Origin: Atriophallophorus winterbourni
Taxonomy: Eukaryota; Platyhelminthes; Trematoda; Plagiorchiida; Microphallidae
Reading direction: 5' to 3'
Assembly: GCA_013407085.1 (NCBI GenBank)
Contig: JACCGJ010019459.1
Span: 24,964 to 88,963 of the forward strand
Length of the DNA: 64,000 nt
The position numbers were made by a program, and so were the translations under genes. The notes beneath the pieces were generated by a model. It was given only the letters and a program-made list of their open reading frames with translations. It did no database searches and was not told the origin of the DNA. Position 1 is the stretch's first letter, and the number at the start of each line of letters is the position of its first letter. This document shows positions 1-12,400 of this stretch, one piece after another.

Positions 1-161
1 GTGGTTGGAGTGATTAACCGGAACTGGCGAGATTACGTTTGCACGTATGTACCGTCTGATGGAGTCCAAGAAGTCGGTTGGATTTTAGTCACTCCATGGG
101 ATCATCGTATTCCGAGAATAAGAATCCACACCACTCAGGGGTCTAAGCTCTCCAAAGATCG
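1..161 (+). CDS. DIS3: DIS3 exon (OB/cold-shock region), 5' partial
   Basis: Frame starts at base 1 and encodes [13 protein letters not shown], the conserved opening of a DIS3 cold-shock/OB segment, then [11 protein letters not shown]. It ends with two bases of a codon before GTAAGC at 162. The exon may begin further left. Confidence 0.9.
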
Positions 162-400
162 GTAAGCATCGTCTCTTACTTTTCGTTAGTAGCTTCGTTG
201 ATGGACGTTGCATTGTGCTTCTATTTTGATCAGTTTTATTGTACGCATCGACGAGTGGGAGTCTGGATCCAATTATCCTCTAGGCCATTTCGTCCATTCT
301 CTCGGTCCCATCGGTGATTTGGAAACTGAGACGCAGACATTGCTGGTCGAGCACAACGTGGCCATCCGCAAATTTTCCGATGCTCAGGTATTGACTCAGT

Positions 401-465
<65 letters not shown>

Positions 466-3400
466 GATAATTGTTTACCATTCCTCCACTGTTTCAAGCG
501 CATGCAGATCCTGATCTTACTGTCCCTACCTGATGAGTGCAAACAGCACGAAACCGGTCGTGGGTTGTGTGACGGAAAAGCATGCAAATGAATATTAACG
601 ATATTTGTAACTAAAAAAGCAGGATCTTTGAATCGGCCAAAATTAACTTTTCCTCGCATTTTTATTTGTTCAGTCAACATGGAATCCTTTTTTTGAAACA
701 TTTAAACGTGTACCTATGTAAACGAACGATATTTGATGCCACGCACGCTTTAAATGCTGTGCAATTTTTTATTTTGAAAAATTGGGAATTTGCTGTGCCA
801 GTAAGAAAAATGGGAAAGAAAACTTGTACATGAGGATTTTAAAAATCATGCAGCGTGACATTTCGTCAACTTCCATCACAACGCTTGATGCCGCTGTAGA
901 CGAAACCGAGGCTGTTTTTGATTTGAATGCGACTGGCATTTTCAAATTTTCCCATTTAACTTTAACGTATTCGTTATTCGCATTAGAAATTAGTGTGTTT
1001 AAATCAATTTAATTAGCTTATCCTGAAATCGAAGTGACTACCAGGAATCTAGGAGTTCAAGCAAATGTTGATAGTAGCACGTAGGCAAGTCACTCTGCAT
1101 TCCCTCGTCAGTTTAGCGTCGAACTTCTAGTATACGACAGTACTTTTTCTGCATTTTGTGAAATCGTTTTATTTGTTTCCTATTTTGACGTTCTTTGCTA
1201 TTTATGGATTTGTGCGTGATCTTGAATGCTATTAGCTCAAAGAAATCGAACCATACGCAGCGCAAAAACCATGGCGAGTGGACCCTTTGGAAGTCAAGCG
1301 CCGCCGTGACTTGCGCTCTCCGATCATATCTGGGAACCCGTTTTCGGAAGATGTCCTCATATTCAGCATCGATCCCGAAGGTTGTCAAGATGTGGACGAT
1401 GCTCTGTCTGCGCGTTGGCTTGAACCAATCATAAGTTCAGATGGGACAAAACACCGTCGACTGCAATTAGGCGTGCACATTGCTGATGTTACATTCTTCG
1501 TACCCCCAGGTGGTTTTGTTGATGCCGAGGCTCGTCGGCGTTCAACGTCGGTCTACTTGGCCGACCGGCGCTACGACATGTTGCCTGGTCTTCTCAGCGG
1601 CGATTTGTGTTCATTATGGAGTGGTGTCGATCGGTATGTTCTTGTCTATGCGCATTTCTTGACTCTAATGCTGGTATTAATCGAGTTCTTTTCTTTAGTT
1701 ATGCGGTCAGTGTCATTTGGGAGTTGGACATGGACGCCTTCGACGTGTTGAATGTCTGGTACGGACGTACAGTGATTCATTCCAGTCACAAGATGACATA
1801 TGAGGCTGCTCAGCGTATTTACGATGTCGCGTCTCAGTTAAAGACGGAAAATAATGCAACGTGTTTATTCGAAAAACTCGGAGGTGCGGTTCAATTAGAA
1901 AAGCTGGTTCCTGAATTGAAAAATTTGCCTCAGGTAAGTTCAGCAACCTTATTTCACTTATACACTAGTCAGCACACACTCCAATTATTGCGATTCGATT
2001 CATTTGCTTTCGTCTCACATTCACTAACACAAAACTCGCGCAGCTAAGCTTGTTGCTCACTGGTAGCTTCTAATAGCTTGTTCGAAAAACTGGAAATCTC
2101 GTGACTGGTCAGCTCTTTTCCCTCATACAGACATGTTCCGTTACCCACTTTATACCCGGGTGTGTTATATAATTAAACTGACATAGATCAATGTATAGTG
2201 TTGTTCCCCCTGCATTTACGTAACACAACCGGTCTCTGGTTTTTTGTCGTCATCAGTTGGAGACAGCAAGATGTGAACATGGATGCAAGCAACAATGTAG
2301 TTTGGTCTTTTGTAAGTGTCTTGAGCGTTTGACCAAAATCACTCGTACAACGAGTTGTACAACGGCTTCTATGTTTAAGCTTGCATACATTTATTTGCTG
2401 TCAGCGTTAACAAAATTTAAGCATGGTGTGGGCGCGGCGGTACAGCGGATATGTCGTTCAACTTTTAATCGTGCGGTCTAGGTTCGAACATCTCCAAAAA
2501 TGTGTTTAATCCATTTCCTCACCATACTTAGATGTAAAGTTCTTAACAACAAAAACTGGAAAAGTAACGATGACGGTTTTGCGCCCTGTCCAGTGGCAGA
2601 ACTTAAATCAGCTATACAGCTTCGTGCGACATAAGCACCGGCCCTAGGGCCCACAATGGCTTTGAAATTATTCTCCTGCAGTCTCCGAATATATGGCTAG
2701 TGTTCTTCTCGTGAGTATTCACGCTATGAATGCGACCGTGACGCAACCATCATGACTCACAGCATCAAATGTAACTGAATATTGCCCGTACTTTTCTCTA
2801 TTCGAGAAATTGTGTCGACTTTCTGAAACCAGTTTGCAATTCAGCACTGCGATGAAAATGCTTTGAACAATAGTACCTATTGTTTCACGTTTTGCTGGCC
2901 ATATTCAACGTGCTTCCATCATCATCGTGATGGACAGCATTACACAGATAACGTGTACCGAGTGCTTAACTCCCATACAACCACAGCATGGCATACATTC
3001 TAAAAATGGGAATGGTGCGTCCTAAAAACCTACTAAACCTATAGAATATTAGGCATAGACATTGAGATGAGGTTCCTACGCCGTGAATCAAACGTGCATC
3101 CAAGCAATGGTTGTGAATGCGTTTTGCGCGCTATAAGTGCAGTGTTCTGCTGCAGGACATCGACTTATCATACAGCACTTTATTACGTGACAATCAGGCG
3201 CTTGAAATTGTAGATCGTGTTACGTATCTCGGTAGTTGAATCAATAATTCTGCATCGTTAGATGACGATGTCTCTGCACGCATTTCTAATGCGACCGTAG
3301 CATTCCGTAACCTAGGTCATCTCTGGTGTCAGAAAGGACTGTCTCTGTTACTCAATGGCAGAGTCTATAAAGCGCGAGTTCGGGGTGTTACTTTATGGGT

Positions 3401-6400
3401 GCGAAACATGGCCCTTACGTAATGAACACATTCAGCGTCTCTAAGTATGTGACAACCGATGTCTCCGCAACATTTTAGGAGTTAGCTGTTACAATCGCGT
3501 ACTCACCGATGCTCTCCGAAATAAGTTGTTCGGTAGTGATGTTGATATAAAGAAGCAGATCAACCTGCATAGGTTACGCTGGTTAGATCATGTTTTACGA
3601 ATGCCGGACCACCGACTTCCGAGACGGATTCTTTTTGCGACGCCACATCCTGATTTGCGTAAATCTCGGGGTGGCCAAATCGTCACGGCTTTGTAGTTAA
3701 AAACGCTTACTTGCAAAATCTGCGCAGCATGTCTTCCAGGCTGGTGTCCCAGCGATCAGTTATCGCTATGGCTAGTTACGCTTCAAGATATGTCCTGAAA
3801 CCGTGTTCAATGGCGGTCTTGCACTGAGCATCTTCCTGGAGTCTTTGCTTAAACTTGTATGTTGTCGAGCGGAGTGACGAGAAAAGCTTTTTGTGATACA
3901 TGACAGTGAAAGCCGCAAGGAAGCAGCCATGCTGATACCGCTATACTCGTTCATGAAACTTGTTTGAATGCATGTTCCATTCGAGGTGTAGGCACCTCTT
4001 CCCAGTTTGTTTGTGCTTGCCCTTCTATAGAATCCTTAGCCATTTAAGTTCCACTATTCCTCATCTTTTACTATTTTACTTTTTCATGGTTGTGTGGCAG
4101 TGAAGCATTCGGTACGTGCTACCGGTGTAATGCTGTCTGTGATGATGATGATGTGAATGAGTAGAACGACTCCTGCTTGATAGCTTCCAGTCGCTTTCGC
4201 GTCACGCATCATAAAAAAGCTTTCCTCGCCACCTTACTTCTACATGAATGCCAACGAAACCGACACGCCAAAAATACTTACAGCGTCGTCCACCCTGCAT
4301 TCATCCACGTGCATTAAAACTATTTGAAAAACATAACCGCAAATGAATATCCATGATAATCACAGATGCCCACGAAAGATTGGGGAAATATATGTACATC
4401 ATAAGTGAAGAACGAGTGAGCTGCGGCAATCACACGAAGCAGCAACTAGCAAATCACCTACAGAAAGCAATTGAGATAACAAAAAGCCCGGCAAAAACGA
4501 CCTTAAATCGCAAAGTATTACGCCTAATGAATGGGATAATGACCCGGTGACCTGGATGTGAAATCTTCCAACACAGAAATTGTCAACGACCGAAAATCGG
4601 ATTATTGCGAACTGAATGAATTTTAATTATCGGGATGCCGACGCAAGTGAATTCTTAGCAGCTCTGTGAGTTATCATCAAATCTCAAGATCTGGATCAAG
4701 ACACGAAAGAAAATGTTCGACAAATTAGCATTCCCACACTACCGAAAAATAGAATACCTGATACTTAGCTACGATGAAATGTAGCGATCAAACAGCTTAA
4801 AAACGACCAGAACATCATTTTACTCCCAGACAAAGAACTAATGATGGCAGTTATAAATAAAGTTGATTACATTGAGAAAGCTGAAGAACTACTGCGCGAT
4901 GCGACCACCTATCGACAGGTCAGTGAAGATCAAACGAAACGACTAGACAACACGATTAATGTTACCCTCAACAGACTGAAATTCTTCGGTCTATCGTGGG
5001 TACACAAAGAAGGTATCCGGCCGTGTCCAATCGTCTCACTGCCCGGGGCACCTATACACAGATTGTCCAAAGAGCTACAAAGAAAACTACTATATCTTGT
5101 CAGAGGTAGAAGTTCTCAGAAAACTACAGAACGTGAAGATAACAGATGACGAGCTGATGGTTTCCTTAGGTGTCACCTCCCTATTTACGTCGATCGACCG
5201 TACACTCGCCAAGCAAACAATTTCATCGCTGCTAAGGGAACACGGAACAACGTATGGCCGAAATCGAATCACCCATGAGGAACTAATGACGCTTTTGAAT
5301 CCTTGTCTCCACACTCAAGTCAAGTTCAATGGAAAATTTTATGAGCAGATCAAAGGATCTCCAATCGGGTCGCCTATCTTTGGACTGATAGCGGAAACAG
5401 TAATGCAGAGATTGGAACGCATTAACATTACTCTGATTGAACCGAAACTATGGGTGCGCTAATCGAGAAATCGCAAATCGAATACGCTCATGGACTACTG
5501 AATTGTGCCACAGCTTGGGATCAACGTTACACACAGACCGACTTCAACACTACGCAATCAACTATGCAAATTAAAAGATGTATTGAAAGAAGAAAACAAA
5601 CGTGTTCTACTAAATTTGAGGCTCATTACGTTGGGCAAACTGGAAGGAGAGTCGGCACCAGAATGAGTAAACACCAATGGGCGGTAAGAATGCACGATTA
5701 CAAATCGCTATTTTCAATTCACGTTGGCCAAGATGGACATGAATTTAACTGGAATATAACTACAGTCATTGCAGTGGGACGCACGCGTCACATACGAGAA
5801 TTCCTTGAATTATGGCACTCCACTACGTAGTCATTAAATCAACATGTTCTATTGGATGGCATATATGTGCCAATGAGGAACCGAAAATTAATCCGCGTGA
5901 TCAATGACGAGGAAAGAAACAGAACGACAAGCGTATAAAAATCAGAAGACACGATGATTACGAACGCTTCACAAGAAGTTCAGCTGACGATGTCATCTAG
6001 CTTGATGACGAAACGTCCTACTTCTGCAATGCCAGTTCAGCTCAGCTCAGCGAACACTGAACACCAACATACATGCCATTTCAAACACCAATACGGTGTT
6101 TTAATAAGACCGACACTGGAGACGATTTGAAGCCGTATCACGAAGAGTAAGAATCCTTTGCAAATTTTAATCTCTTGGGCCGTGTCTGGGAGATGGATCG
6201 CAGACAATTATAGTCATGACTTCGCATACCGGAACTTTAGCAAAATGCCGCACAATCTAATAGACTGTACGCGTTGGTTGAAACGATGCCAGGTTGCTCA
6301 AGCCTAAACAAATATACAAGAAACATATACGGGCAACGAAGCTTCAGCATATTCCCGCATGCTGCACAGCAATGGTGACACGGTTTTACTTGAACGGATT

Positions 6401-9400
6401 GAAGCGTTGCACCATTCCACATCTGTGCATTTAATGCATGCTGTGTGTGTCGAATACTGGCCATTTGGTTCCGACATTTGTACCGTACAAAGTTGCACGG
6501 ATCTCTCATTTTACACCACGACTTGTTGGTTGTTTCTAAATTATCAACACGATTTTCATTATTCTATGTACCATCTTTCACCTAACCCTTCTTACAGGCT
6601 GAGCAAATAGAACGCTTGGACCGTTTACAATCTGCGATTTGTCTTTTGGCTGAGGTAGCCTCCACAATTCGCGCACGCCGAATGATCCAGGGTGGTTTGG
6701 AGTTGGACAGTCTGGAGATTTCTGTCCGGTTTGCTGATCCAGAAACGCGATCCGGAAAATTGGAGGACCTTTTACCCAAAGAGGTGCGTTGAACGGAGGT
6801 TTCCTGATCATGTTTGTTCGATGAGCACTCATCTCCATATAGGTTTATTCAATTTTCGAAGAACGTTTGCTGTTGCTCGGTATCCTCTTGTGACCTTTGA
6901 GTTTCTCATGCACTGTTTAACCTTAACTTTACGATCACTAATGCAGCGTGCTCTACAAAAATTTTCCATTGGTACTACTATATATTTACATATGCTTTAT
7001 GTCACTACTCTTCTCCATGTAAAATGCCACAGAGCCTTGGTCTATAAGTGGTTAAGATACTGCAAGACGTCCAAGGGATAGACAAATGAGAAAGAAATTA
7101 AAGTTAGCCTCTTTTCACATACATATCAATACCGGTGACAAATTTGTTTAGCACTGCGTTGCCTGCGCACTAAACGATTATTGCATAATTGTACATCCAC
7201 GCATAGTAGTTAATGTTGTCGTTATGCATGCTCTCGCGCGGAAACCCCACTTAAAAATGCTCGAGAAGACAGCGAACAATTATGTGTACAATCTCATTGA
7301 TTTTCTTATGTTGCATGGCGTTCTTCAACGTCGAATCCCCTTGACATTTCAGATTTTAGTTCAGTGTTTTGAAGCTAAAAAGCTAACTTCTGAATGTAGC
7401 TTTTCTGTTTGTAGTCTAATTGAGCACATAACTACTTTCATTGCAAGATCAGTTACGCAGCTTTCATCGCGTATACATGAAACAAACAAACATGTTTTGT
7501 TGTTTTCCCTTCTTCTCGATTGTGTTCTTCGGTACGTTGAATATTAAGCATAACCTGATGATTTTTAGACCTAATCAACATCTTCCTTGTTGTGGCTGGT
7601 TGGTTTCGAATATATGACATTCGTTTCATTGCTTGCTTGAGCCGTTATGAGTCTCTCCTCTTACCATAGACCATTTAAAGCTAGAAAAAATTATGAAATA
7701 TCCTTTTCATCGCACGCTCTGGTATCGTTTTATTTTTGATTACTCTGCTGATTTCAATTTCATACCTAATCTGTTAGTGGATTGTAATAGCTTTTCATCA
7801 TCTCAATTAATAGTCTAGAACTAAAGTGCATGATTCGGAGTTCGAATAACATTAGAAAGTTTATCGCAGGAATATTCCTGGTAACAGGATATTCCGGGAT
7901 ATTCGAGACGAATTATGCCTAGCCTCCACAACGAATACGCTTGAAATCTCGATCTGGTTATATCGTTGTCCCTTGGGGGTGTCTAGCTGTTTTCGAGATG
8001 GACACTGTCTTGTGACAAACAAGGTTATATGCTTCTGAACCTTTGCGCCTCATAATCTCTCTTTGTTTTTTTGCCACAGCCGCTGGAAATGCACTCAACC
8101 ATAGCCGAGCTGATGATTTTCGCTAATCACTGGGTTGCTCGTCGGTGTTTGGAATCTTTCCCTGACAAATCGTGTCTCCGACGCCATCCGCCCCCGAAAT
8201 CGGAATTTTTCGAAGAACTCAAACAATGCGCATTAACCAGAGGCATCCAGTTGCAAACTGATTCGAATCGCGCGCTGAGCGAATCTCTCCGGGCGGCTAA
8301 TGATCCGAATGATCCAGAGGTTTGCGTATTCTTTGTTTTAACGTTTATCAGTACCCAACTTCTAGTTTCTGCACCTTTCAATACGTTTAGTTTAAATCTC
8401 ACAGATAAATCTCAGAATGGGAGCTGAACGATGTTCTGAACAAGTTGTTGTAAAAGAGGATTCTCGGCATAACAAGCGCTCGTGTGAATCCTGTGCATAT
8501 GAAAATAGTTTCATTTTACCTGTTTGTTCTTTGGATCTCTTCCGCGCGTTCAGAGTATATATAGTAATTAAATAAGCAACACTGATTTCGCTCTGCGGTG
8601 GTATCTCTCCACATGCCCTATTGCTTTTTGGCGGGTATGTTGTTCAACAGAGAAAGCGAACATTTCTGAGGTCTTGGAGAAGTGAGTTACTTCAGGAATG
8701 TCAATGCTTCAATTATCTACAAAATCTGCCAATTTTCCGTTGAATCAACTGATGTGTATTCGTGTGTGTTCGTCGTAACTACTTTAAAGTTGTCATAAAA
8801 CGACCACTATGTACACAGACGCGTTTTTGTATATTACTACTTGATCGTAATAAGTAGTCAGTAGTTTTGAAATATTTTGATGCATTTATTTGTGCTCTTT
8901 TAATTTGCAGGTCAATCGAGTGCTGCTGCAAATGGCTACCCGAGCGATGACGAACGCTTTATATTTCTCCACTGGTGCTGACAATCTGACACGTGATCAG
9001 TTTGCTCATTATGGACTGGCATTGAACCTGTATACACATTTCACTTCTCCAATTCGACGTTACGCCGACATGATCGTAAGTGTCGTCCGAGGTGTGATCG
9101 CCTCATTACATCCGAATCTGATGAAGATTTTGAGTTCTAGATCCACCCTTTCATTTATATATGAATACTTTTCTTAAATTCGATCTGTTTGTGAAGGATG
9201 ATGTAGGGTTATGCATGTAATGTCAAACGCGGATCCTTAACCTATCTAGATCAAGAATCAAAATATTAAAGTGAAAAGCAATCGCTTTACATGTACCTTT
9301 GGATGATGGCTATAAAAATATAGAGGATACAATCAAAATTCAATTGAGGTGTTTGGTTTGCGTAGGTTCATATAGGGTCAGTATACATGGTCGATAGTTG

Positions 9401-12400
9401 AGTGTTCTTTGATATCGATTTGAAATCACGGATCGTGATAGCGTTTACAATATCCTGTGATAGTTAATTCCACAGAAAGCAAATACGCACCGAAAAGAAA
9501 TGATGTCTACAATCGAGTCTTGAATGCGGTATAACGAGACAACCTCAGTGACCCCGTGTATTCTTAAGGTGAACTGTCTTCTATAAAATCGCGGAGGTGA
9601 TTTTCCATCCGGAGTGTTTTATATGTTGAGGTCATGTCGCTCCTTACTCCCCTTTGTGTAAAATCGGTTAATCCCATCATGGTCATTCGCTCTTGGCATG
9701 GGATATGCTGCTCCCATCAACTAGCTCGTTCGCTCGTCTTAAATTTTATCTAGCAATCCAATGTCTTTACGCAGCCACGGTACCCAAACCGGGATCATGT
9801 ACTCTATCGTTTGATTTATGTATTTATAGTGCGGGGGAACGTTTGGTAGAACCGCCAAACTATTCTCCTTAACGTTCCCAAGATACCGCTTGCCCTGCTG
9901 AAGACTTTCTGCCAATAACTATTCGGTTACAGGTTATTAGTAATCCAGATACCGTGATATTTCTCAGCGCTGGTCCAAGTCAAGTTTTCATGACCACGAT
10001 TATATCTGTGCTCGTATTACCGTCCACGTTGTAACATTTTACATTTACGTATGTTAAAGTTCATCTGATTTAGTTGAGACTAGAGATAGAGGGCATCCAA
10101 GTCCTCTTACAGTATCAAACAATCTTCAATGGATAGGATTTGCTTCCATATTTCTATGTCATCAGCAAAAAGAACAATCTTGCATCGTACTACTTGCGAA
10201 ATATCATTTATGTGTGTATAACAAGAAAAGGATAGGCCCGATCACTAAACCTCGAGGACGCCGCTGGTTTTTTTTATGGAACGCCGTCAATGTGGACTCG
10301 CACATACCAATCCGTCAGATAATCCGTTATCCACGATACTAAATTTGCTGTTATCCCATATTCCACTAGCTTTTGCAGAAGCAGGTTGTGGTTGACCTTA
10401 TCAAATGCCTTTGATAAGGCTGTATGTACTCACGCGGCATTTTTACTGATTTCCCCATCGAAGCTTCCGCTATTTTGACTATTTTTTGGTTATTCTCCAT
10501 CGTCACATTCTTGTCACTCTGCTTGAAGGTCCACCGTGTGTTGTTGACTGCTCTCGGGGATTGCCGTTCTGCCATATCAGGTCGTCCAACCAAGGAACCG
10601 CCAAGTCACGCGCGAGATTCCGTTCTATTCACGGAACAACACTTGCTTCCACCGGAAGATCTTTCTATTCTGTGTCGTCACATGAACGAACAACATTGGG
10701 CCGCGCAACAAGTCCAACGTGCAAGCGTGGAACTGTTCCAGGCATTGTTCTTCCGGGATCGACCCGAAGATGATCCTATGCGTCATGCAGATGGAATCAT
10801 TTGCCAACTACGTGGGAATAACGGATTTGTTGTCATGATTTCAAGGTAAGATCGCTTTGACGAAGTAATTGAGGTTTGATTCCCATTCATTTTACCGTTG
10901 ATTTGCATACTTGTTGTTCAGATAATGCACTGCTGAGTTCGGAGTGATGTGTTGCAAAAATTTGAGTACAAACATGAAGATGCCACCGGTTGACATATTT
11001 AAAGCGATCAGCTACGCTTACACCTCAGTTTCTTACTTTTCGTATTCATCGCAACGGTGTCTCTTGATGCAATGGTAAAAGTCACTATTGAAGTCCCGAA
11101 TTAAACCAGCACACAAACGCTGCTGATGATGATTGCCTTCGAAACCGTAGACAGTTCACAGTTCTAGGGTATATTCCTTCGCAGTTGACAATCAGGTCTT
11201 CACTTAATATTCATGACGCATCCGCAAAATTTCGGAGATCGAGAACAAGTTTCGTAAGCACTAAGTCTGTCTTACTGAGGTGAAAGCCTTTGCTGTGTTC
11301 GCCGTTGGATGCAAATAAACGACGAATTTGGTGGCTGCAACGCTTATTATAGGCAACGTTTGATACTTGATACTTAGTATATCGGACACCAGCTAAAGCA
11401 AATGTTGTGTTTGCGCACGAGCTGTTTGCTTAGATTAGTTTGTTATTTCGATGGTTCATGTTGATAAATGACAAGGGACTTGGAAAGTTTAATAACTTGT
11501 GACTGGTGGTTCTTCGAATAGATTTGGTTTTGAATACCGCAGAACTATTGTTGTTGGCTTCCTTCGGTAGATCGAAACGATGAAGGTATGTATTAAATCA
11601 CAAGCCTGTATCCAGGCAAAGTGACGTAGAGTTCGACGCTGCGCGTGGGCTAAGGTGCTGTCAGGTTGTCAAGACCAAAACAGATATAAGGGAGAATGAC
11701 AGTGAGACTCCAGTCTGTTTACACATGCAATTCAGTTTCAGTCGCAAATCAATTTAGTATAGTGTGGCCCGCATAGTACAGAAACACTGCACGATTGAAC
11801 ATTCATGCCCTTCATGGATTGGCATCGCGATCCATGTCTCATCCGTACATTACTCTCGGGTAAATCGCCTCTCGGCACGTACGTATTTTACCTTTCAGGC
11901 TATTCCCAGACCCGTACCGGGAAGTTTTACAACTGTAGAAACATCTCACATGCGCGATCGACCCATATGGTTGCTTTACTTCTGAAAACGAGGTGTCTTA
12001 ACATTTCGACATGGTCCATTTGAGGACCCTGCGTGCATAGTGTAAAATCGGAGGAAAATGCTTTTCGCGTAACTCTTCGTACGGTCTAAAAGCATTTGCA
12101 CAATTTGAACCAAAAACGACGTCTGCAGAGGACTGTCGAAAATTTCACCCCTCTTGTCAGCTCCATCATACCGTCGGCATGTTTGAGGATGACTAACTAT
12201 AACGACAGCCTTGCCTTGTTTGGGATCTGAATTCGTTTAATTTTTAAGGAATTGGCGCGGCCTTCAAATCGGCCGTGCTTAAAGCTAATTTTCCAACATT
12301 TTTCAGTGATATGGGAACCTTTTTATGTTTAAAATGTTTCAACATGTTGATATGTAAACGGAGGAGATTTTGAGTTTTAATTTTTTATATTTTTATAAAC

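Noticed and set aside
208..591. 127-codon frame with a run of asparagine
   Set aside because: It starts before exon 2, and the Asn run is the (AAT)n microsatellite in intron 2 read in frame.
11110..11160. CTGATGA followed by GAAA near 11122
   Set aside because: No complementary stem II between the boxes and no stem I, so not a hammerhead.
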